NCBI RefSeq assembly: GCF_050436995.1
Contig: NC_134747.1
Location: 1,557,501-1,621,500, forward strand
Source: Anticarsia gemmatalis
Taxonomy: Eukaryota > Arthropoda > Insecta > Lepidoptera > Erebidae
DNA: 64,000 nt
Direction: 5' to 3'
Both the position numbers and the translations under genes were made by a program. Below the pieces are notes generated by a model that worked only from the letters and a program-made list of their open reading frames with translations, searched no databases and had not been told where the DNA came from. Shown one piece after another: positions 26,345 to 39,800 of this stretch; position 1 is the first letter of the stretch, and every line of letters starts with the position of its first letter.

Positions 26345-26530
26345 TTATACTAGCGAACTGCCGCGACTTTTTCCGGTGTTAACCTTAACAAATTATACAC
26401 CAAAACTTTCCTCGAGAATCACTTTATCTAATGGTGTAAACCGCATGAAAATCCGTTTAATATTTTGTAAGTTTATTACGAAAAGACACAGATGCAGCGA
26501 GCAGACTTTATAATACATATAATACAGCGA
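26345..26530 (+). mobile_element. Degenerate retroelement fragment
   Basis: CTAGCGAACTGCCGCGACTT start, then CCTTAACAAATTATACACCA and CATGAAAATCCGTTTAATAT, shared with 8,480-8,645 in reverse. Confidence 0.6.
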
Positions 26531-27274
26531 ATAGTAAAGAAATATAATGAATTCATATTCGGTATCTAGTTTATTAGCATCGGTGCATGGTTATGAAAAG
26601 TTTATTATAGGACTGTTTGTACAAAATGTGCAGTGCTTTGCATCGTTCATCGCACTGCACGTAGTCAGCGTTTTCGATAACACGCGAGGTTTTAATTAAT
26701 ATATTGATTAGTACATGTTTAATTATCGTTCACACGTACTTTTAACACATTTTCAGGTATACAATATTATTTTACATATACATACAATCAGCTGGCATTG
26801 TGCTAAAACCATATTTTATGTAAAAGTAATTCAAATGGTTTATAAAAAGATGAACAAAAAAATATTCTTAAAGAACTTAAAAAAATTCAGCATAGAAAAA
26901 CATATTTTCTACTTCCCAGTTCACGATTACCGTTATACAGTTTCCTCGATATAGTAATTCTTGTAAGTACGTATTCCCGTTAATTAAAGCGGTGATTACT
27001 ATGTACATATGTTATTATCAATAGATGCTCACCTCTATAATGAGGCATCAAAATCATTGTAGTATACTTTACACCTACACCATGCTATAGAGATACTAAA
27101 TACAGGTATTATATGAATGACTTGATGCATGAGAATAAGTAATGTGACTCTGCGTTTCTCTTCATAGGAAATGTTTGAAGAGTAAGGGATGAGATGTAGT
27201 GCTGAATTTGGTTGTGTTAGGTTTTCTAGTAAAGGGTGTTATCTAGTCTAACCATAGACAGAGCCAGTATTTAG

Positions 27275-27505
27275 GTCTTTGGTCTTGCAGTGGTTTACGT
27301 GGTCACCTCGCCACAATACCTGTAGCGCCGCGTGTGGTGGAATCGAATCCTACCCGGGACAAAATATTTTGTGATAAAAAAGGACCTATTTTGAGCCGTG
27401 TTGTTGATTTATCTATATAAGTATGTTTATAGGACAAGCCTCCCTCATTACGGGAGGAGACCCTTGCCCAGCAGTGGGACAGTAATGGGTTGAATTTATT
27501 ACTTA
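27275..27505 (+). mobile_element. SINE with LINE-type 3' tail
   Basis: The head has GTGGTCACCTCGCCACAATA and GGTGGAATCGAATCCTACCC, a tRNA-like arrangement. The tail AGCCTCCCTCATTACGGGAG followed by CCCAGCAGTGGGACAGTAAT is the lepidopteran LINE 3' phrase, as expected for a SINE mobilised by that LINE. Confidence 0.65.
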
Positions 27506-27650
27506 TATAGTACAAGCTCTGCTTAGTTTGAAATCAAATGACCGTATGTAAAATAAAATGTTTGTGTTTTAATTTAATCAAGTAAAGTTAAGTTAACCAT
27601 TAAAAAGCTTTTCCTTAAGTTAGAAGACACCGTTAGATATCCACTTCCAT

Positions 27651-27902
27651 ACTAATATTATAAATGCGAAACTAACTCTGTCTATCTGTCTGTCTGCTAC
27701 TTAATCACGCCTAAACTACTGAACCAATTCGCATGAAATTTGGTATGGAGATATTTTGATACCCGAGAAAGGACTTAGGCTATATATCATCGCGCTACGA
27801 CCAAAAGGAGCAGAGTATCAGTAATTAATGTTACAAAAACGGGGAAAAATTTCACCCATTCTCTCTTATTGGACGCAAGCGAAGTTGCACGGGTCAGCTA
27901 GT
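27651..27902 (-). mobile_element. CTAGCTGACCCG family, copy 5 (related variant)
   Basis: In reverse it carries the CTAGCTGACCCGTGCAACTT start and a TATAATATTAGTATGGAAG end, but a different distal half (ACTAACTCTGTCTATCTGTC, ACTACTGAACCAATTCGCAT). This suggests a sister subfamily sharing its ends. Confidence 0.75.
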
Positions 27903-28180
27903 TTCATATACAGTGATGGTTGTTTGTACATATGTTTACTAATACATCATACACATAACATATTCGTATTCAATTTCCTCCTGAGATTGGCAAACCATTG
28001 GAGCGGACGTGAGAATAATTACAAGACCTGATAAACGGATTAGTGACCGCAATTCCATGTTGTTATTATATTGCTGCCACTGCCCTTTTCGTTTAGCTAG
28101 CGTTGTTATAAGAGGGTTAGTGTACTTATTTGACGCTTAGAAAAAATTTGGTCGTTCACTTTTGCTCTCATTTCTTTTAT

Positions 28181-28452
28181 CTATACTAATCTATACTAGT
28201 ATTATAAAGCTGAAGAATTTGTTTGTTTGATTGTTTGTTTGTTTGTTTGAACGCGCTAATCTCAGGAACTATTGGTCCGATTTGAAAAATTCTTTCAGTG
28301 TTAGATAGCCCTGTTATCGAGGAAGGCTAAAGGCTATATAACATCACGCTACAGTCATTAGGAGCGGAGTAGCAACGAAAAATGTTACAAAAACGGGGAA
28401 ATTTTTGACTCATTCTCTTAAGTGACGCAAGCGAAGTTGCGCGGGTCAGCTA
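28181..28452 (-). mobile_element. CTAGCTGACCCG family, copy 6
   Basis: Reverse orientation relative to the copies in the DOCK gene. The tail unit CTATACTAAT is duplicated and the TTTG run is longer. It ends at the GCGCGGGTCAGCTA boundary. Confidence 0.85.
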
Positions 28453-28459
28453 TCGTATA

Positions 28460-31400
28460 TAAATCTGAATCCTTTAGCATTGCACTAATTGAGCGTTATT
28501 ATATTAAAATCTAAAAACTTATATTACTTCAGTGTTTAAAAAATCTTTAGTAGACATATCCGTGTCCAGCAAAAGTAAACGATATTTAAAAATAAGTATA
28601 TTACAGTATTTTTAAATATCGCAATTTACAAAAACATTGTAGGTTGAATTTTTAATATATGTTCAGACTTTTGACATACGTATATAAAGTCACATATTGT
28701 TCCCAATTAGGATAATCAGATACAAAAAACACCACTTATTTTGCTGCCCCTTATTCACATCCAAACATCTTGTCATACATGACCACCTACCAGGACTACG
28801 CGCAAGTATTTTTCGTAACTATTCAATATAAATATCTATTATAAGACCAATTCAACTACAAAATGCTTTTAACGACCATTGTCAAACCATTGAATAATCT
28901 GTATTTGAGAAAGGAGGGCCCATCTGCCGGCAAGTAACGATTTATCTGAAAATTGAAATCATTACAGTGATTTATATATACATAGATTATATAGATGAAA
29001 TTGTCTCTGAACCATTGAGCTGTGTAGTGAAACATATGGGACATACATAATGTATGGGAATGTGATTATGATTTGTTTCTTAGGGGCCGTTTTTGTGTTA
29101 GATTTTGATAGATTCTCTTTAGGGTTCAAAGTTATCCGTTCAAAATGTTGATAATAAAAGGAGGAACAAATGAAATTGTAGTTGCGTAGATCATTTTCGA
29201 GTAGTTAAACTATTATGAGAAAAAAAATGAGGAGAAGAAATACAGTGATAGCCGAGTGTTATAGGTATTTGCCTCCTGTCGAAGTGATCGAGGGTTTGAA
29301 TTTGAGGTTATGGCAATACATTGGTGTTTTTGTCGGAGCTATGAAGAAAAATGGTAAAGGCGATCACTGCTCTGTAAAAGTAGCGTGAAAACGAACTTTC
29401 AGTACTACATATGTATAAGCCTAGATCTTTTTACTTTCAACTGCTTATAGAATAAATATAATTCTAGAAAAGAAATAGTTATTAGCCGGTAAAGTGCACT
29501 GCTAAATTATAAACAAAATAATATACATAGATACGTATATGTAGGTATTAAAAGCATGGAAAACATCCCCATGCACAAAAACCATTAAACCGCCAATGCA
29601 TTAACATTTCAATCCAAAAATAGTATAAAATAATAACATTTCGCTCGTTGGCTTGTCAATATACCGCCGACATTTGGACTGTCTGTCTGTATGTATGTGT
29701 TGTGCGTGCCGCGTTATATCTAGTAAATGCTATGACCTGTGTTATGGGGTTAAGGGATGAGGGATAAGCGAGTTTAGTTGGGAAGTTTTGATTGTATAAA
29801 GTTATAGTAGACTGGGTTTGCATAAGAGGTTCCTATATTTAAGTTTAGTACTTAGTACTACTTAGGTATCTAGGCGCTACCACGATGATTTCCTTTCAAA
29901 ACTTTAGATAACATTATTATTATATTCGTAGAACGTTAAAATATTAGTCTCATGTAATAGATGATGAGTTTTACCCAGTTTTGATTTCAAAAATCTATTT
30001 ATAACAATGAGAACGGCATCAATATTAATTACCTACGCAGTAAAAAAAAGGTTTATAAGGTTCAATTTCATGTACCTATATATAGAAAGAAAAGCAAATT
30101 GTCCACAGATACAGATACATTGGCAATGATAAAACGTGTCCTATTAATAAACACATCAAACACATAGATCCGAAAATAAATATCTATTTATAACCCTGCT
30201 TTATAGATAGACCTTTATCTTTTAACATATTATTATTTATGGACCGAGTTTAAAGGTGAATTTTATTGATGCGAGAGAATAAACGTTATCACAATAAAGT
30301 TTCCCGTTATATTAAATCTAAAATGTATATTAATAAAATCTACAATGCTACAGCATCCCTTGGAAATTTGGACATACAAAGGGATTGATTCATGTCATGG
30401 GTATAACCATAAACAAGCGTAAAGTAATGCTTTCAATGTCTTGATATTTATATTCCGTGATATCCATATGCATGTTATCCAATAGTGTTGGTAGCATATC
30501 TTTACATTACAATGATTTATACTTAATAGGAGTATAGTTAATACAATTTGGCGATTCAAAAGTATAGCCAGGAGTTTCTTACCAACTCTTCTCAGTAGCT
30601 CTACCTTCCGAACTGGTATCTGTATCATTGACTATCATAAGTGTATCCATCTAAATGAATAAATGATTCGATTCTGATTCTATGACCATCGCGATTCGAA
30701 TTGCTACTGCTATAACGAAAAAGATTAAAGTAATATATTATTTGCAACCTAAAAATACGTACGGCTTTGGGCGTATTTTTCAGTAGAGTGCACAAAAGGC
30801 CTTATGTCGGGATAATATGTGGAAACGCGTGGGCACGCGTAGATCTTCATTACCTTTGAGAAAGTCAAAGTTCATATGATTTAGATATAAGCACTTGCTC
30901 CGCGTAAATGTAGGCGTTTCATACGTAGGTACCTACTGTTATTTTAGATACATGCATAAAGTAATTCCTGGTATGCTAGAAGGTGTAGGTAGGTGTGTAT
31001 GAAATACACCCATGTAATAGGGGACGAGCCTATTGCTCTTGTAGTTTAATAGGAGAATATATCTGTGGTACTGTTACAAATAGCGAGCACGAATTTTATT
31101 AGTTTGCGTATTTGTATATAGGGGAAGAAACTCTTTTTATTTCAAAGGAAATTGTTCCTATACATAGACTCTTGGATTGAGAAAATTTATCAATCGGGGT
31201 TAGGTTAGCGCAAGTTCTTAAATATTTTATCAGGTCTGGTTTTCGATAATTTAGTATTTTTAATTTGGTAGATTTATAGTTATCTGCAAAGTTTTCAGTA
31301 CAATAAATAAAAATGTAGATACTAGTCAAATACAAGATTATGTTCGGGGCACTTCTTTCAAAGTTATTGAAAGTCATAAAGTTTTAAATATATGACTCAG

Positions 31401-32150
31401 AAAATAGTTCATTTATATTTGTTTTGGATTATTTACTTTTAAAGTACAGTTGTATTGGGCGGGGTCATATTGGAAAAAGATTTATTGACGTGTCAAATAA
31501 AAGTGCAGTTTCCAATACAAAATAATACATTCAGCTTTCATTTTTTATATCTTTGTTGAAATCAAATATTTTAAAAGAATATTATGAATTATTTAATGCT
31601 TATAATGAGATGGTCCATGTTCGCATCAATTGTAAAGTTAACTAAATCAATTATTTGATGTCTAAAACCTAAATGATAGCACTCAGCCTCACCGCTGGCA
31701 ATCATAACTTGTACTGCGAGTAAAAACGAAGGGCGGACATGATGTTGTATGAATTGAGCCCTATAATAAGGCAATAAGGTGTAGTTTTGAGTGGTGAAGT
31801 GAGATGAGGTGTGAGGCAGTCTACGGACTGGACGGCGCGCGCAGCATCAAGCCTCGTAGGGATGTGAAGGCTTGTCGATACATTTTCTCACTATTTGATA
31901 GATTTTTTCAAGCAAATGAAGAAATTTTGAAGTTGGGTTCTAAGAGAAAAGTGTAATCGTAAGCTTGCGGATCTCGAATACCATAGATTTTTTATTACTT
32001 CGTGCATAATATAAAGCTGCCAGCTAAAATAACGCGAAATATTATTTAAAAAACCGGGTGCTATATTTTTATTGAGTGAAATTGTAAATTGTTATTAATT
32101 AGGATATGTATTACTGCCAGCCGTAGTTAAACTTAAATGTCGACTATAAC
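28460..32150. other. AT-rich, gene-free stretch
   Basis: No exon with acceptable splice sites was found on either strand. At 30,970-31,045 there is a dispersed phrase (AAATACACCCATGTAATAGG, GACGAGCCTATTGC) also present in diverged reverse form at 59,035-59,165. A GC-rich spot lies at 31,810-31,860. Confidence 0.55.
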
Positions 32151-33561
32151 ATCGACACATAAACCTCCCTAAACTCCCCAGTTCTCTCTCCAGCAACCAT
32201 GGACGCGTTCACACGGCCGCTCAGCGGCTAAAAATAATATTAACAAAAACACTACAAAATACATGAAAGTTATATAAAAACAGTAGTAATATGTAACTAG
32301 TGGTATTGTGCTACACCATGGGCGTGGATAGCTTACCCCCGCAGAGACAAAATGTGAGTATTACCTTAACCATTGCGGTGTTACACACGGGCGGAACAGA
32401 TGCGGTTTTATGACTTATTTTCGAATCCCAGTGGACGCGACGTTTTAAATTACGGACGAGCATAATTTTTGGACATTTAATTTGGTCGTAGTAATTAACC
32501 TATTCAGCCTGCATTGTTACACTTACAATTTAATTATTTCATTCTTTAACGTTAAAGTGCTTTTTTCCTCCAACTATTTAAAAACCTAATAGGGCCTAAA
32601 TTCATCATAAACTAGCGGATCGACTTCGTCCGGGTATAGCACTATTTTATCCCGTTAATTCCAATTCCGTGGGAATTTGGATTTCATCCATCTCACACAA
32701 ACCGTGTCCATGTGAAGTTACAAATATAAAAATTGTTATCCATTTTAGTTTGAGTGTCCAAAAGTTATGCGCTTACATTTCGGTTATTTATTTTATTTTT
32801 GTACATAAGGTAATGTAAATAAACCAATTCATATTTTCAAAATCTATACACATTTACTTCAATACATTTTCTTCCTAGTTATATATCTACAGTGAATGAG
32901 TCACACCTAGACAGTAGAGTTATAATAACGTTAGTTACCGTAGCGATGGCGTCTTACACGCATTGCGCGGTTTTAATGGCCGACATGAAATGCAATTAAC
33001 GGTAATTAATTATTGCTTGCACCAAGTAATTTATAATTATAGCCCTCTTGTTATTTTGCTAATGGGTGGGTATGGGTTTTTTTATTTATGGTCGTGAATT
33101 CGCTGTTGGTAATGTAAATAAAGTCAGTTTTGTTGATATAGTCTCATAATCTGATAGTTTACTATGTCCTTAGTATAAAATAGCTTAAAACTTCTGTAGT
33201 TTTTGCACATTACTTGAGCATTTTAATTACAAGTATAAGAAAGTGAAATGCGCTTCGAGCGCTGTCCCATAAAAAAGAGTCCACATCATACGAACATACT
33301 TAGATCGTTACACGCTTGTAAAACATACTTATTAAGAAATTAATGTCAAATGCCCAAATTCCTCCTTCCTTCTAAATGATTTAAAACTTTCCAAGAAAAA
33401 TAGAATCTAGTAGAAGGTGATCAATTGCATACTATCTGTTTTTGGAATATTTCCCCCTACAACGTTCCTGTAATCATTAATCGTTGAAAACAAAAGATAT
33501 TTGATAAGACAATTCGTGATACGGACCATAAAAAGTATATTAACACCTTACACCACTAATG

Positions 33562-33675
33562 CCCGGATTCTAAGTACATTTGGCAGTAGTTTATCTATTG
33601 AATAGCGTTTTTTTATACGAGTTAAAATGCTATTGAATAAATAACCTACCGCTAAATGTACCTCAAAAACCGGGG
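33562..33675. mobile_element. MITE, copy 2 of the 14.8-kb family
   Basis: Ends CCCGGATTCTAAGTACATTT and AATGTACCTCAAAAACCGGG, with inner TTTATCTATTGAATAGC and GCTATTGAATAAAT inverted to each other. Same layout as 14,777-14,909, slightly shorter. Confidence 0.82.
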
Positions 33676-34580
33676 GTAAGGCTTGCACTAATATTTACTT
33701 AAGTCTTGTATTTTCATATTATTAAGCTTTGTAGTACAAAAATGCTATTTAGCATCGGTTTATAATTCAGTAACGGTACACAGTTTACGTGATCAATAGC
33801 TGAGCAGACGGTAATCCTTACGAAATTGCCGCTCGCTAGGATTATCACCGATCGACGGGATTAGCAAACATATTAATGAGTTATTTTCGATATTGTGTTA
33901 TACTAATATAGCTTACTAATACAGTATATTTATAATTTTCGAAATTTTTCCTTTTTTTATGGAACGTATCCTTAAGCTGAATTATTTTAAAATCTTCTGA
34001 TTTTTTGTCATGGTCTTCTAAATTAAAGTTTGAACTCAACTAAAGTATAAATAAATTTTTGTTATCAGAACACTTAAGTAAAACTTTAAAAATGATGCAT
34101 GGGTTAGTATTTCTTTATCGAGAAAAAAAGCGCCTCAAACAGTGGACGTATACTACAATTTTCAAACGTAAAATACTTTTCAAAGTATAGTGTGGGAAAA
34201 AAGTAACCAAAATCTGTATCTACACTCTCTTGTATGCAATTAGCAAACCCCTATCCGAGGTAAAAGGTTTACTTCACTGCTAAACGTGGTAGAAAATTTA
34301 CATTTCAATTACAAAGATGCATGGAGAATGTAGAGCAACGTGCACTGTAACCATTGTCACGGTATGAGCTTATACATGGTGTGTGAAAACTCGTTGCGAC
34401 GTGTAAAAAACCTTGTAGTTTGTAAAAACAATTCTAAAACGAGAAAAGAAAACATCATGGCATAGTACCGTGTAGGTAATAAAATAGAGCGGCAGATATC
34501 GTGTCTTTTATTATTTTAAAGAACGGAATTATTCAAAGTAATCGCAAATAAAAGGCCTTAAAATGCCTTAAGTTTTCTAT

Positions 34581-34644
34581 AAGATATTTAGTGGACTAGA
34601 CATATAGTTGGACTCAACTATATGTCTAGTCCACGAAATATCTT
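34581..34644. repeat. Near-perfect 30-bp hairpin with 4-nt loop
   Basis: Arms 34,581-34,610 and 34,615-34,644 pair at 29 of 30 positions around GACT. The arm starts AAGATATTTAGTGGACTAGA. Confidence 0.92.
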
Positions 34645-36770
34645 TCGACAACTCTCACACACGTTCATCAAATTCCGAACTAAGCGAAGCTTATAATCAT
34701 GGGAACCAGTCGACTGTTTAGTATGATTTTATGCCTCATGCTATACATACCTAAAGTACATTGTAGTATAAAATCCTTGTGTTCATGTTTGACACACAGA
34801 AATATATAAAGTAGTAGGTATTCTCTGATACACTAGATATGGAAAATTCTTCATGTCTTCGGAACTCAATATTCATAACTTAAACTTATTCCTTTTCAAA
34901 GAATCAAATAAAGTGGAATTCTATAAAATATTAAAGGCACTTTCCTGCACTTTCCACTGTAGCCAGAGGTCAACACATCAAAGCTTGAACTCTGACATAT
35001 TGAGTGAAATGCCGTAGGAAGTAAAAATGACACGAAGGCACATTTGTTGTAGGTTTTACGACTATTTTATTATAGTAGTGGTAGTACTACTTTTATGTAG
35101 TGAAGAAGATAAAAGGATTTTTAGTTGACGGTTTTTTGTAAAGGATGTGATCAATGTTTCGAAATATGAGGTATTTTTGTTACCCTCTCTGTATTATTGC
35201 TAATAAACCTCGTACAAAATTTGATAAATCTGTGTGTGTCTTTTTCATTCATATACAGTTTCAAAAGTAGTCAAAATAGTTGTGTTTTATTAAGCTATCA
35301 CAAAGAAATAAGCTGTTTGTTTAATTCTTATCATTCATACTTATTTGAATCAGTTCAAAATAAGTAGTTACATGACAATACAAAACTACGTAGCTGGTAC
35401 ACTTGGGACAAATTACCTAAAACAGTTACTTTGATGCTGTAAATAGAATCCTAGTCCTTATCACTAAAGGTACAACTTTATTTATTAATCCCAAGAGCTA
35501 TTAATCCATACAACTAATTACGTTCAAGTATTCAGAAACTAAGTAAAAAAAGTGCCCAAGTAACAAACTATTCTGGAACAATAACAAATAACAATTAACC
35601 TTTGAACTTGGCCTTACATTTACGACCATTAGACATTGCACACTAGGTCTTATTTGACCTTTGCAGTTCATGTAACTATTCAAGAAACTGTTTTTTTCTA
35701 TAAACTTATATTACCTAAGTTACTGTTATTTTTGTTGAGCAAAACGCAAAAAAGCACGACGTATTTTAATGAAACTTTGATTGTCAATGATTTCAAAATC
35801 ATAACAAAAAAACTCCAAAAAATATGGCTGTCAATGAAATCGGAGGGGAGGAAGAATTTTTTTAAACGATGTTCGTAAATAGAGAGGTAGCCTGCGCCCA
35901 AAACTGGGGCAGTACCTATTGCGTCATAAAAAAATATTATCAGTATATTGGTTTAAAAGAATGAGCTATAAAATATTGTATTTAATAGAACGAAAGATTT
36001 CTTATTAAAATAAACATGGATTTTTCACGCATAGAATTTGAAACCTTTCTTCGAAACTATTTCAAAAGAAAACACCAAAGGCTCCACGTTTGAACTGTCA
36101 TAACACACCTATGTTACTTACAAAGTTACGGTCTGCGTCGTAATAATATATAACTGTCACGTATAGAAGCCTTCGGGGATTACCGAGAGGGACGGAGGAC
36201 GGAGGGAAATGTACTATGTAGGAGGAAACATGTGATGAAGATGGTAATGTAGGAATAGTAGGTGTTGTTTTAAATTGAGATAGATGTAGTAAGGCAGTAG
36301 GAGAACTTTTGTATTTATAATATTGATTTCATTGTCTTAAATAAACATAATAAGAAAGGGTTTATATTGCGAAATAGGAGATCGCTAGGAGAGTTCTGTC
36401 ACGACCCTCATATTACCTAGAGACTTAATGAAAAGAAAATAAAAAAATACACCTTTACATCAAAAAAGTCACACCAAATTGTAACCACGCAGTTAAGCTC
36501 ATTGAGCTAGTTTACTTAGCTTCGAATATAACCAGAGTTTTTGGCGATATGAACCATCATTTCAATCATATTTTTTGTACATAACAAACATGACTTAGAA
36601 GGATCGTTGACACAATATTAATCGCAGTAATTAGGTTAATCGTTAGAGATAACGAACAACATTTATCTAGTAAATGAGACGAGACATTAATTACAATATA
36701 ATTAAACCTTTTTCCACATCGAAAAGCATAAACAAAACATGTCATCGTTCATATCAGATAGTGGGATGTC

Positions 36771-36862
36771 ACTACGCATTACTACGCCGCTACGGCGTAG
36801 TACCGTAGTACATCTACGAGCGCGTAGCTACACCTACGTGCTACGAATATTCAATAGGTTTT
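36771..36862. repeat. TACG-rich palindromic repeat, copy 2
   Basis: It contains TACGCCG-CTA-CGGCGTA (36,783-36,799) and many CTACG / CGTAG words, followed by CTACGAATATTCAATAGG, similar in layout to 26,180-26,272. Confidence 0.7.
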
Positions 36863-36869
36863 GTTACTC

Positions 36870-39800
36870 ATAGTACCTTTAGAAATGTGATGAATTGAAA
36901 ATATAAAGACGTTTTATTGCCTTGAACTTGCTGATATTTTACATTTCAATAGACACTGATAAATGTGAGAAAGTTAAGCTATTTCTTTATCTTTCAATGT
37001 TTCTTTATTTTGTTTGCTGAATAATATAGTTTATTTTATAAACTTTTGCATCTGTGTATCTATCCGTGGGCGTCGTCTATAGTAAGGAGTAAACATATTT
37101 TTTAAATATAAGTTACAGTCTTAAAAACGAGTTAAATTAAAAGCTACTTAACAAATTTAAAGCCTCTTAACGCTTAATAAGATACTTAAACAAAAGTTCA
37201 GATTCTAAACTAAACCGTAATATCAACAGCTCAGTAAACTAAAACACAAACATGACATTTTAAACTACAAAAACGGCAAAACAATTTAGACAAAAACATT
37301 CACGAAATATAAACATACAAAAAATCGTTATATTCGCAAACAATGTGTTTAATTACGTTACACAATGCACACTGATCACAAAAGACATGGGACAGTCACT
37401 GAATGCTGTGATTGATCGCTAAATATTATATCTGCAGCCTGCATGCTCCCGACTCCGGACACTGTTGACGTTTGCAAATATACATTCATTTTAATACTGT
37501 TTTGAATAGTCAGAGGATTTTGTTTTGTATGAGATGTTTTTGTTTGTTTTTTGGTCAGTATTTCGTTAATATGAAATAATAATATAATCATTGTTTTGGT
37601 GATCTGTTTAGTTTTTAAATTACAACTGACCATAAGCGTGATTGTAGTTTTTTGTTGCTCCTGACTTTAACAACTATTTCGAAGTTTAAGATGTATTAAA
37701 GCCTATTTAAGGGCCACGTAGATGTTAGTTTTAGTGTCACCTATGCAACGGGATGTGGTCATTTAGCATTTGGTATTATTTGTCTTCGTGGATGGCGGTT
37801 TGAATAGTCTTATAATAAAATCAGAATTACACCGGTCAGTAGTTTCTGGTTAAACATAAACATAAAGTATCATAGTACATAAATATAAAGTATTATACCC
37901 ATCTGGATAATCCAGGGAAATTTTAACAATAAATGAGCAACGATAAACATTAAAACATAATATTTCTAAACGCTTCATATCCAAGGGAATGATTGTTAGA
38001 GTCGTATGCGGGGATTACGCGGGCTCTACTGGCGTTATTAAAATCACCCACGCGGGTGTTATCACATTGTCACATGCTAACGACTATCTGCGGATCGCAT
38101 TATCTTTTACTGACGGTTTATTGGGACCACTAGTTTTATAGAAGTTAGGAGTAGAGTCTGTTATATAGTGGATTTAGTTGCGTTGTTGCCTAAAAAAGAG
38201 AAACTGTTTCAAATTGGTATGTTCTCGTAGCTCGGTTACTGCCACACTATTAAATAAGTATAGTCGTCTTTTGACTTCGAATATGCACTAGTCGTAGTCT
38301 AATATAGTGAAAATTCTTGCATCAGACGTCCATGATGGGTACATAAACATAACTTTGGCATACTTCGTGCATAGGGTTGCTGTAGACGCACTCCATTCCA
38401 CTTTTGCTGATAACGTTTGTTCATATCAACACACTCGTTGGTAGCCAGAACTATTGAAACACCCTATGTGACAGTTAAGCTATTGAAAATATTAATTAAA
38501 AGCTATTGGAAATCAATCTATAAAACAAAATCCAAGGTCATTTTCCACTGCCAATTAGGTCATCTAATAAAAAAAACGTAATTTAAAAGCTGTTAATAAA
38601 GACCCTACTAATTTTCAATTAAGCGACATCCACTTCATTTGCGAGTGAATAATTCACTTGAATATTCTACCAGTGAAGCTCTATTCAGTTCGCAACTCGA
38701 CTGTAACATAATTTGGCAACGTGCACCGAACTATTCCGGACCAGTAGTCCACTGATGCGGCTGATTTACAAAGAATGGATTTTGGCTTTTGATTTTAGCT
38801 TCTGGTGTTAAAAGTGGGTGTAAGTGGTTTGTTTAATTAGTGAAACTAATTGGTTTAGTTTAGATGTGATGTTGTTTGATAGCTTCGAATACTTTTCACT
38901 GTTATCTGACGGAGGCTATTTACCGCTAAGCCGGTAAGTGATAAACTGTAGCTGATAAGCTTCTAGGATCGTGAACCCTAAAACTTGTTTCATTACGACT
39001 GATTTCAACGGTTTCATAACATTTTTCATTAAACTTTTTTACCTATCCTCGTGGTTTTTCCATACAGTTACATTTCTTCCAGGTTTTGGCACTTTTTGCT
39101 TAACACGACAGAATCAAAAAGGTACATAGTTTTGCCCTCATCTATAGGGAATATTGATTAAATTTTATATTATTTACTATATCAAATTACTTTATAACTA
39201 ATAACAATAATTAATTGAGATAGAAACGAGGAAGTCAATTAATTTACTTGGCAACGAATAAACTAGACGGTAGCCTCATAGGATTTAGTGATTTATACAC
39301 GTGCTCTCGCGTAGAGGTACCTATACTTGGAACTATCTTATTGCTTTCGTATTATTTGATATTAAAAATATCTTGTGAAAAGTAATTTGGAAATACTCTT
39401 CGGGCCCAGCCTGTACCTAAAGATTTTTTGATAGCCATTCTATAGCTAGCTTAATAGTAACGGGAAACCACTCCTCCAGAAGTTAGTATAGTGTTTTTGA
39501 TAAAAAAATATTCTGTATATTCTTTCCCCAAACAAAAAGTTTCACCGAACAAAAGGCACGTTTGTTTATTTTTTCGTTTGTAAGTCAATAGAATCAAATC
39601 GTTCGGTTATTATTGTATTAGTAATCACGCAATACTCGGTATTTCCAATGTATATTGTACCGTGATTACGTTCCAAACTACAATTTGAAAGATTCTTTTC
39701 GTTTCCGAGCTCGATTTCGATTGAAACCCGAGCTTCCCTTTTTAATACAGTCCCTGCTTTTTTAGCTTCGGGTAATTATTATCTTTTGGTATTCGTGTTT

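Noticed and set aside
32203..32235. Mini-frame MDAFTRPLSG after a TCTCTCCAG acceptor with perfect CAACCATGG context
   Set aside because: Only ten codons before TAA and no donor follows; the GCCGCTCAGCGGC palindrome may explain it. It could be a leader peptide of an unknown transcript, but evidence is too thin.
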